Below, one piece after another: positions 33,531-40,746 of a DNA stretch of 64,000 nt. The notes under the pieces are model-generated. The model was not told the origin of the DNA. It worked only from the letters and a program-made list of their open reading frames with translations, and did no database searches. Source of the stretch: Streptomyces naganishii JCM 4654. Lineage in GTDB: Bacteria; Actinomycetota; Actinomycetes; Streptomycetales; Streptomycetaceae. Every line of letters starts with the position of its first letter. The first letter of the stretch is position 1. The stretch spans positions 62,001-126,000 of the forward strand of contig NZ_BMVF01000010.1 of NCBI RefSeq assembly GCF_014650575.1. The letters are read 5' to 3'. Both the position numbers and the translations under genes were made by a program.

Positions 33531-34205
33531 ATGACTTCTGCTGACCTGCAAGAGGCAAGGGACCCCGAGCTCCCCGGGCGGCTGCTCATCAGCGAGCGGG
33601 ACGCGCTCATCCCGCTGCTGCGGTCGCGGCCGGACGCGGACTTCGCGCTGGCGACCGCCGCGTGTCCGGGCTGGACGGTACGGGACGTGCTGGCCCACTG
33701 CTCCGCCGCGCTGACACGGGTGGTGGAGAGCCGGTTCGAGAAGGGGGTGTTCTCACCGGAGTCCAACGACCGGGACATCGCCGAGCGGGCCGACTGGTCC
33801 AACGCCCGCGTCGTGGACGAACTGGAGCGCGGGATGACCGAGGCCGGCCCGGCCATCGCGAAGGCGGGCGGGGTGCTCGACGTGCTCGCCCTCGGCGAGT
33901 GGGTGCACGCCGGCGACGTACGCGAGACCTTCGGCGCGCAGGGGGCGTACGCCGGTGACGGGCTGCCGTACGCGCTCGCCCTGCTGACACGGGTGACGCG
34001 CGAGAAGGGGCACCTGCCGCTCCACGCCGACCTCGACGACATGGACGAGCCGCTCAGGCTCGGCGACATCAGCGGGGAGCGCACGCCGGCGCGTTACATC
34101 GGCGACGCGGCCACCCTCGTACGGCTCTACGCGGGGCGCCCGCTGCCCGCGTCCGGGTACGAGCTGGCGGGCGCCCGGGAGGGGGAGCTGAACATCTTCG
34201 GGTGA
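33531..34205 (+). CDS. Maleylpyruvate isomerase-like, mycothiol-dependent DinB-fold protein
   Basis: A 224-residue helical-bundle protein with the actinobacterial pattern ACPGWTVRDVLAHCSAAL near residue 45 and GEWVHAGDVRETFG near 125; the histidines are candidates for metal binding in the DinB/MDMPI fold. Relatives use mycothiol in detoxification or isomerisation. It is divergent from the HD hydrolase gene across 72 bp. Confidence 0.82.
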   Translation: MTSADLQEARDPELPGRLLISERDALIPLLRSRPDADFALATAACPGWTVRDVLAHCSAALTRVVESRFEKGVFSPESNDRDIAERADWSNARVVDELERGMTEAGPAIAKAGGVLDVLALGEWVHAGDVRETFGAQGAYAGDGLPYALALLTRVTREKGHLPLHADLDDMDEPLRLGDISGERTPARYIGDAATLVRLYAGRPLPASGYELAGAREGELNIFG

Positions 34206-34316
34206 CATCTCGGATGACTCTTCCGGTGGGCGGTTCACCGTGCCCGGGCCCCCTCGGCGTACCCTGAGATTGGACTAGACCTGTCAGCCCCAGGGGAAAC
34301 CGAGGAAAGAGGTCCC

Positions 34317-35042
34317 ATGAGCATGCGTGCAGCAGTCCTGGAGGTGATCGCCCTCGACGCCGAGGACGCGGTCGCCGCCCAGGCCGGAGGCGCGGACCGC
34401 CTCGAGCTGGTCACCGACATGGCGGCCGACGGGCTCACCCCGCCCGCCGGCACCGTCGCCGCGATCCGCGCCGCCGTCGACATCCCGCTGCGCGTGATGC
34501 TGCGGTTCGCGGACGGCTTCGCGGCGGGCGGCGCGGGAGGCGTGGAGCGGCTGGTCCGCGCCGTCGGCGAGCTGCGGGCCGCCGGGGCCGGGGAGTTCGT
34601 GCTCGGCTTCCTCGACCCGGCCGGCGGGGTGGACCTCGCGGCCGTGGAGCGCGTGGTCGCCGAGCTGGACGGCTGCCCGTGGACCTTCCACCGCGCCATC
34701 GACCGCGCCGCCGACCGGCACACGCTGCGCCGCCGGCTGGCCGGCCTGCCCGGCCTGGACACCTACCTGACGGCGGGCGCGGCCGGGGGCGTGGACGACG
34801 GGCTGCCCGTCCTGGTCGCCGAGGCGGCGCGGGGCGGGGAGCCCGGTTACGAGCAGCGGATCATGGTGGGCGGCGGTCTGCGACTGGACCACGTGCCGCG
34901 GCTGCGGGACGCCGGGATCGACGCCTTCCACATCGGCGGGGCGGCCCGGTCCGGCGGCTGGGACGGGCCGGTGTCGGCCGCGGCGGTCGCCGAGTGGCGG
35001 TCGGTGCTGGACAGCGAGGTGCTGCCCAGTCCTGTCGTCTGA
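34317..35042 (+). CDS. cutC: CutC family protein (copper homeostasis)
   Basis: A 241-residue TIM-barrel protein with LEVIALDAEDAVAAQAGGADRLELV, PLRVMLR, FVLGFLDPAGGVDLAAVERVV, FHRAIDRAAD and a final MVGGGLRLDHVPRLRDAGIDAFHIGG. CutC was named for copper tolerance but its real activity is uncertain. The ATG follows GAGGAAAGAGG. GC-rich repeats fill the gap downstream. Confidence 0.9.
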   Translation: MSMRAAVLEVIALDAEDAVAAQAGGADRLELVTDMAADGLTPPAGTVAAIRAAVDIPLRVMLRFADGFAAGGAGGVERLVRAVGELRAAGAGEFVLGFLDPAGGVDLAAVERVVAELDGCPWTFHRAIDRAADRHTLRRRLAGLPGLDTYLTAGAAGGVDDGLPVLVAEAARGGEPGYEQRIMVGGGLRLDHVPRLRDAGIDAFHIGGAARSGGWDGPVSAAAVAEWRSVLDSEVLPSPVV

Positions 35043-35120
35043 GCGGCCGAGGGCGGCCGAGGGGCCGAGGGGCCGAGGGCGGCCGAGCGGCCGAGGGCCG
35101 TGGGTGGCCGAGCGGCCGGG
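35043..35120. repeat. Short GGCCGAG repeats after cutC
   Basis: Eight or more copies of GGCCGAG(G/C) occur in 78 bp immediately after the cutC stop, with no hairpin-plus-T tract. Confidence 0.8.
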
Positions 35121-35166
35121 CGTTCCGTTGGCCCGGCCCGGTGCCGGCCCGGCCCGGACGGCCGGC

Positions 35167-37257
35167 TCAGGAGAGCTGGGGCGGCAGTGGTCCCGTGTGG
35201 GTGACGATCAGGCCCGAGACGGCACGGGTGAGGGAGACGTAGAGGCGGCGCAGGCCGGTGCGCTCGTCGGGTTCGCCGTCGACCACGGCCTGCGGTTCGT
35301 CCAGGACCACGTAGTCGTACTCCAGGCCCTTGGCGAGCGAGGCCGGGACCAGGGTGAGGCGGGTCTCGGCGGTCGTCTCCTCGCCGGGGGAGAGGAAGGG
35401 CAGGCCGGCCGCCGCGAGCGCCTCGGTGAGGGCCGGGACGCGGGCGTCGGCGGCGATCAGGCCCGTCGAGCCCTCGTTGGCCAGCAACTCCCGGCAGGCT
35501 TCGACCACTTCCGCGTCACCTGAGGTGCGGCGGATCTCGAAGAAGCCGGGGTTCTCACGGACCGAGGCGACCGGTGTCAGGCCGGGGGCGATGTGCGGGA
35601 GCAGCCGGGAGGCGTACGTGATCACGTCGTTCGGCACGCGGAAACCCGCCGTCAGCTCCTCGATCACGCCCTCGGACTTGCCGAGGTGGGCCAGCGCCTC
35701 CTCCCAGGTCCGGGTGGCCCACGGCGTGGTGCCCTGGGCGAGGTCGCCGAGGACGGTGGCGGAACCGGTGGTGCAGCGCCGGCCGACCGCCCGGTACTGC
35801 ATGGGGGAGAGGTCCTGCGCTTCGTCCAGGACCACGTGCCCGAGGGAGTGCGTCCGCTCGACGAGGTCGGCCGCCTCGTCGATCAGCACCGCGTCCGCCG
35901 TCGACCACTTCGCGGACTTCACCGACCGCACGGGCCGGTCCCACAGGATCGTCTTCTGCTCCTCCTCGGTGAGGACGCCGTCGGCGTGCTCGGCCAGGAA
36001 GCCGGCGTCGCCCAGCAGCCGCAGCACCAGTTTCGCCGGGTCGACCGGCGGCCAGACGGCCTTCACGGCCGCCTTGACCGCCGCGTTGCGCGCGACCGCG
36101 TCCTGCACCCTGTCGTCGGGGGCCTCGCCCGCCCGCTCCATCTGCACCAGCACGGCGTGCGCGATGCGCTGCGGCAGGGCCTCGCGGGCCGCGCCGTAGC
36201 GGATGCCCCGGTCCAGCAACTCGCGGACGATCTCCTCCAGTTCGTACGCCGGGACGCGCCAGCGGCGTGAGCCGCGCACCACGACGACCGGCTCGGTGGG
36301 CATCGTCACGTGGGAGTACACCGCGCGGCGCAGCACCTCGGCCATCCGCGCGTCGCCCTTGACGATCGCGGCGGCCGCGTCGTCCGCGCCCCGGACCTCG
36401 ACGTGCGCCACGAGGTCGTCGACCGTCGCCTGGCGCACCGTCAGCTCGCCGAGCGCGGGCAGGACTTGCTCGATGTAGTGCAGGAACGAGCGGTTCGGGC
36501 CGATGACGAGGGTGCCGGTGCGGGCCAGGCGGTCGCGGTGGGCGTAGAGGAGGTAGGCCACCCGGTGCAGGCCGACGGCGGTCTTCCCGGTGCCGGGGCC
36601 GCCCTGGACGCAGACCGTGCCGGACAGCCCCGAACGCACGATCTCGTCCTGCTCGGGCTGGATGGTCGCCACGATGTCGCGCATCGGGCCCACGCGCGGG
36701 CGCTCGATCTCCCGCTGGAGCAGCTTGCTGGCGGTGGCCGCCTCCGCCGGGTCCGACAGGTGCTCGTCCTCGTACGCCGTGAGGTCGCCGCCGGTGTAGC
36801 CGAAGCGGCGGCGCAGCCCGACGTCCATCGGGTCCTTCCTGGACGCCCGGTAGAAGGGCTGCGAGACCGGGGCGCGCCAGTCGATGACCATGGGGTCGCC
36901 GTCCGCGTCGTGCACATGGCGGCGCCCGATGTAGAACCGCTCCCCTTCCGCGCCCTCGGCCCGGTCCGCGCCGGGCGCGTGCAGGTAGTCGAGGCGGCCG
37001 AAGAACAGCGGGGTGTCGCTGAGGTCGGCCAGCGCCTTGATGCGCTCGTCGATCTGGCGGGCCAGGACCCTGGCGTTGACCCAGTTCGCGGCGACGTCGG
37101 TGATGTCCAGCGACTCGACCTCCTCGCGCATGGCGCGCAGGGCGGCGCGCGAGGCGGAGAGGTGGTCGCGCTCGCGGGTGAGGGGGTCGCGCCCCTGGGC
37201 GAGGGGGGTGGCGGCGGAGCGCGCCGGGGAGCCGGCGGGCGTGGGCGCGGGTGACAA
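35167..37257 (-). CDS. helD: HelD-like UvrD/Rep-family ATPase (RNA polymerase-associated)
   Basis: The 696-residue protein has an N-terminal coiled-coil arm (about 20-80: RERDHLSASRAALRAMREEVESL...RIKALADL), Walker A GGPGTGKTAVGLH, the Walker B region VVLDEAQDLSP, and the C-terminal motifs LAKGLEYDYVVLDEP and RRLYVSLTRAVSGLIV. The arm plus split helicase domains are typical of HelD, which frees RNA polymerase from stalled or DNA-bound states; relatives (HelR) give rifamycin tolerance. The TTG at 37257 is chosen because CGGAGG lies 7 bp upstream; the frame is open to 37299. Confidence 0.88.
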   Translation of the reverse strand: MSPAPTPAGSPARSAATPLAQGRDPLTRERDHLSASRAALRAMREEVESLDITDVAANWVNARVLARQIDERIKALADLSDTPLFFGRLDYLHAPGADRAEGAEGERFYIGRRHVHDADGDPMVIDWRAPVSQPFYRASRKDPMDVGLRRRFGYTGGDLTAYEDEHLSDPAEAATASKLLQREIERPRVGPMRDIVATIQPEQDEIVRSGLSGTVCVQGGPGTGKTAVGLHRVAYLLYAHRDRLARTGTLVIGPNRSFLHYIEQVLPALGELTVRQATVDDLVAHVEVRGADDAAAAIVKGDARMAEVLRRAVYSHVTMPTEPVVVVRGSRRWRVPAYELEEIVRELLDRGIRYGAAREALPQRIAHAVLVQMERAGEAPDDRVQDAVARNAAVKAAVKAVWPPVDPAKLVLRLLGDAGFLAEHADGVLTEEEQKTILWDRPVRSVKSAKWSTADAVLIDEAADLVERTHSLGHVVLDEAQDLSPMQYRAVGRRCTTGSATVLGDLAQGTTPWATRTWEEALAHLGKSEGVIEELTAGFRVPNDVITYASRLLPHIAPGLTPVASVRENPGFFEIRRTSGDAEVVEACRELLANEGSTGLIAADARVPALTEALAAAGLPFLSPGEETTAETRLTLVPASLAKGLEYDYVVLDEPQAVVDGEPDERTGLRRLYVSLTRAVSGLIVTHTGPLPPQLS

Positions 37258-37461
37258 GGAGTGCCTCCGGAGTGACCTGCGGGACGGGCGGTGCGCCAAG
37301 TGGCCGCGCGGGCGGTGCGCGCGGTGCCAGGTGGCCGCGGTGTGCCGGCCGGTTTCCGTCCGGTCGGCGGCGCTCCGTGAGGGAGGCGGGCAAGAGCGGA
37401 GATTCTAGGACGGCGGGGCGTGCGGAGGCCAACGGGTTTTTCCGTCGCGGGCCGAATGCCG

Positions 37462-37477
37462 CTTCCCCTAGGGGAAG
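37462..37477. promoter_or_regulatory. Palindrome in the helD upstream region
   Basis: CTTCCCCTAGGGGAAG is a perfect 16-bp palindrome between helD and the small + strand gene at 37.6 kb. It may be a regulator site; no binding protein can be named. Confidence 0.4.
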
Positions 37478-37598
37478 GCGTCCGCCCGGTGGAGCGCGGA
37501 GCGGGGGGCCGCGTCCCTCCGGAGGGGTACGCGCGGGGCCGGGAGATTGGCTCCGGAGACCGATGCGGGTCTTATGTCCGCGGAGCCACCATGGAGTC

Positions 37599-37787
37599 AT
37601 GAGCGCAGCGACCATCCACCCAGCACCCACCGCCCGTCCGGCCGGTGCCACGGCCGTCGAGGCAGGCCGGCACCACCCTCACCGGCTGGGCGACGCCCTG
37701 CACGCCGTCAAGGTGTTCGCGGGCGCCACGTTCGACGTCGTCATCCTCGGGGAGTACGGCGAGGAGGCAGGCGTACGCCGCAAGTGA
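37599..37787 (+). CDS. Small conserved Streptomyces protein
   Basis: A 62-residue protein whose second half (LGDALHAVKVFAGATFDVVILGEYGEEAGVRRK) is a pattern I recognise as conserved among streptomycetes; the first half is low complexity. The segment around VFAGATFDVVIL is hydrophobic and may touch the membrane. No function is known. GGAG lies only 2 bp before the ATG. Confidence 0.65.
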   Translation: MSAATIHPAPTARPAGATAVEAGRHHPHRLGDALHAVKVFAGATFDVVILGEYGEEAGVRRK

Positions 37788-37804
37788 CCAACTAGGGTCG
37801 GTCC

Positions 37805-39049
37805 GTGACGAAACGGACGGAGAAGACCCGGACGAAGCGGACGGTGGCCCGCCGGTCACATCTGGCCACCTCCCTGGCGTCCGCCCTGGCCACCTCCCTG
37901 CCGGCCTCCCTCGCCCTCCTCGCCGTCTCCTTCGCGGCCCTCGCGGTCCTCTTCGCCTTCCTGCGCGTCCCGATGCCCGACGCGCTGGTCTACCGGGCCG
38001 AGGGCGCGGCCGTCGTCCACGGCCGGGACCTGTACGGGTTCACGGTCACCGAGGGGCGGCTGCCGGCCACCTACCCGCCGTTCGCGGCGGTGCTGTTCGC
38101 ACCCATGGCGTGGCTCTCCGTGCCGGCCCTGAAAGCGGCGTTCCTCGCGGGCAACGCGCTCCTGCTCGCCTGGCTCGTCCACCTCTCCGCGCGGCTCGCG
38201 GGCCGCCGGGCCCCGCTTCCCCTGCTGTGCGCCGGTACGGCCCTCGCGCTCTGGCTCGAACCGGTCTTCCAGACCTTCGTGTTCGGGCAGATCAACCTCG
38301 CGATCGCCTGCCTGGTCCTGTGGGACCTGACCCGGCCGCCGGGCGCGCGCGGCAAGGGCGTGGCGATCGGCGTGGCGACCGGCATCAAGCTCACCCCGGC
38401 CCTGTTCGTCGTCCACCTGCTGCTGCGCGGACGCGGGCACCGGCGCGAGGCGGTCACGGCGGCGGCCGCGTTCGCCGGGACCGTCGCCCTGGGCGCCCTC
38501 CTGCTGCCCGCCGCCAGCGTCGACTACTGGACCCGCCGCATCTTCGAGACCAACCGGGTCGGCAAGCCCTGGATCATCGCCAACCAGTCCCTCCAGGGCC
38601 TGGTCGCCCGCGCCCTGCGGGACCCGTCACCCTTCCCCGCGTGGGTGCTGGTCTCCGCGGTGGTGGCCGCGCTCGGCCTGTGGCTGGCGCGCGGGGTCCC
38701 CGACGAGCGGTGGGGCGTCCTGCTGACCGGCCTGACCGCCCTGCTGGTGTCGCCGATCAGCTGGTCCCACCACTGGGTGTGGTGCGTGCCGGTGATCGCC
38801 GTGCTGCTGGCGGACGGCCGCCGTGCGTGGGCGGCGGCCGTCGCGGTCGTCTTCACCGCCCGCACCATGTGGCTGGTCCCCCGCGACGGCGACATGGACC
38901 TCCACCTGTCCTGGTGGCAACAGGCCCTCGCCTCGCCCTACGCGCTGCTGGGCCTGGCCCTGCTCGCGGCCGCGGCGCCGCCCGGCGCCCGCCACGGCGG
39001 CGGTCAGGCGTCCTCCGCCAGGAGCTCGTCGGCGTCCATGATCCGGTAG
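37805..39049 (+). CDS. GT87-type polyprenol-phosphate glycosyltransferase, membrane protein
   Basis: A 414-residue polytopic membrane protein with about 9-10 helices. GT-C/GT87 hallmarks: an acidic residue after the first helix (VPMPDALVYRAEG), TYPPFAAVLFAPMAWL, FGQINLAIACLVLWDL, GVATGIKLTPALFVVHLLL and SPISWSHHWVWCVPV. Relatives such as mycobacterial PimE add mannose from a lipid carrier outside the membrane. The C-terminal 15 codons overlap the convergent XPB gene by 46 bp. Confidence 0.85.
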   Translation: MTKRTEKTRTKRTVARRSHLATSLASALATSLPASLALLAVSFAALAVLFAFLRVPMPDALVYRAEGAAVVHGRDLYGFTVTEGRLPATYPPFAAVLFAPMAWLSVPALKAAFLAGNALLLAWLVHLSARLAGRRAPLPLLCAGTALALWLEPVFQTFVFGQINLAIACLVLWDLTRPPGARGKGVAIGVATGIKLTPALFVVHLLLRGRGHRREAVTAAAAFAGTVALGALLLPAASVDYWTRRIFETNRVGKPWIIANQSLQGLVARALRDPSPFPAWVLVSAVVAALGLWLARGVPDERWGVLLTGLTALLVSPISWSHHWVWCVPVIAVLLADGRRAWAAAVAVVFTARTMWLVPRDGDMDLHLSWWQQALASPYALLGLALLAAAAPPGARHGGGQASSARSSSASMIR

Positions 39050-40650
39050 GCGTAGCCCTGTTCGGCCAGGAAGCGCTGGCGGTGGGCGGCGAAGTCCTGG
39101 TCGATGGTGTCGCGGGCGACCACCGAGTAGAAGTGCGCCTGGTGCCCGTCGGCCTTGGGGCGCAGCACCCGGCCGAGGCGCTGCGCCTCCTCCTGGCGGG
39201 AGCCGAAGGTGCCCGAGACCTGGATGGCGACGGTCGCCTCCGGCAGGTCGATGGAGAAGTTCGCGACCTTCGACACCACCAGCACGTTGATCTCGCCCTC
39301 GCGGAAGGCGTCGAACAGCTTCTCGCGCTGGGCGTTGGAGGTCTCCCCCTTGATCACTGGCGCGTTCAAGTGCTCGCCCAGCTCGTCGAGTTGGTCGATG
39401 TACTGGCCGATCACCAGGATCTGCTGACCGGCGAAGCGGCGCACGATCGCCTCCGTGACCTTCCGCTTGGTCTCGGTCGTCGCGCAGAAGCGGTACTTCT
39501 CCTCCGTCTCCGCGGTCGCGTACGCGAGCCGTTCGGAGTCGGTGAGGTTGACCCGGACCTCGACGCAGTCGGCGGGCGCGATGTAGCCCTGCGCCTCGAT
39601 CTCCTTCCACGGCGCGTCGAACCGCTTGGGCCCGATCAGGGAGAACACGTCGGACTCGCGGCCGTCCTCCCGTACGAGCGTCGCGGTCAGCCCGAGCCGC
39701 CGCCGCGCCTGGAGGTCGGCGGTGAACTTGAAGACCGGCGCGGGCAGCAGGTGCACCTCGTCGTAGACGATCAGGCCCCAGTCCCGGGAGTCGAACAGCT
39801 CCAGGTGCGGGTAGACGCCCTTCCGTCTGGTCGTCAGCACCTGGTAGGTGGCGATGGTGACGGGCCGGATCTCCTTGCGGGTCCCGCTGTACTCGCCGAT
39901 CTCGTCCTCGGTCAGCGAGGTCCGCTTCACCAGCTCGTGCTTCCACTGCCGGGCGGAGACGGTGTTGGTGACCAGAATCAGGGTCGTGGACTTCGCCTGC
40001 GCCATCGACCCGGCGCCGACCAGCGTCTTGCCGGCCCCGCAGGGCAGGACGACGACACCGCTGCCGCCGTGCCAGAAGTTCTCCACCGCCTGCTTCTGGT
40101 AGGGGCGCAGCGCCCAGCCGTCCTCGGCCAGCTCGATGGGGTGCGCCTCGCCGTCGACGTAGCCCGCCAGGTCCTCGGCCGGCCAGCCCAGCTTCAGCAG
40201 CGTCTGCTTGATCTGCCCCCGCTCCGAGGGGTGCACGGCCACGGTGTCCGGGTCGATGCGGGCGCCCACCAGCGGGATGATCCGCTTGGACTTCAGCACC
40301 TCCTCCAGGACCGGCCGGTCGGTGGTGGTCAGGACCAGTCCGTGCGCGGGGTGCTTGGTCAGGGTCAGCCGCCCGTAGCGGTCCATCGTCTCGGCGATGT
40401 CCACGAGCAGCGCGTGCGGCACGGGGTAGCGGCTGTACTGCACGAGCGCGTCCACGACCTGCTCGGCGTCGTGGCCGGCGGCGCGCGCGTTCCACAGGCC
40501 GAGCGGGGTGACGCGGTAGGTGTGGATGTGCTCGGGCGCCCGCTCCAGCTCGGCGAACGGCGCGATGACACGACGGCAGTCGTCGGCCTGCTCGTGATCG
40601 ACTTCGAGGAGCAGGGTCTTGTCCGACTGGACGATCAGGGGACCATTCAC
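39004..40650 (-). CDS. XPB-type DNA repair helicase
   Basis: The 548-residue superfamily-2 helicase is homologous to archaeal/eukaryotic XPB. Walker A LPCGAGKTLVGAG, DEVH box VYDEVHLL, the RED-like loop LVREDGRESDVF, and motifs V-VI FSIDLPEATVAIQVSGTFGSRQEEAQRLGRVLRPK are present. XPB unwinds DNA 3' to 5', in nucleotide-excision repair or a nuclease complex; its bacterial role is less clear. The GTG at 40650 (VNGPLIVQSDKTLLLEV) follows GGAAAGGG. The next gene upstream, on the same strand 96 bp away, encodes a helicase-associated WYL protein. Confidence 0.93.
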   Translation of the reverse strand: MNGPLIVQSDKTLLLEVDHEQADDCRRVIAPFAELERAPEHIHTYRVTPLGLWNARAAGHDAEQVVDALVQYSRYPVPHALLVDIAETMDRYGRLTLTKHPAHGLVLTTTDRPVLEEVLKSKRIIPLVGARIDPDTVAVHPSERGQIKQTLLKLGWPAEDLAGYVDGEAHPIELAEDGWALRPYQKQAVENFWHGGSGVVVLPCGAGKTLVGAGSMAQAKSTTLILVTNTVSARQWKHELVKRTSLTEDEIGEYSGTRKEIRPVTIATYQVLTTRRKGVYPHLELFDSRDWGLIVYDEVHLLPAPVFKFTADLQARRRLGLTATLVREDGRESDVFSLIGPKRFDAPWKEIEAQGYIAPADCVEVRVNLTDSERLAYATAETEEKYRFCATTETKRKVTEAIVRRFAGQQILVIGQYIDQLDELGEHLNAPVIKGETSNAQREKLFDAFREGEINVLVVSKVANFSIDLPEATVAIQVSGTFGSRQEEAQRLGRVLRPKADGHQAHFYSVVARDTIDQDFAAHRQRFLAEQGYAYRIMDADELLAEDA

Positions 40651-40746
40651 GCGCAGCGCCCTTTCCGGTGTGACCAAACGTCCAGTGTGCCTCACCGGCG
40701 CGCGATCACGTCCGGTTCCGGCCGCGGGACGGCCGCCGCCCGGGCT

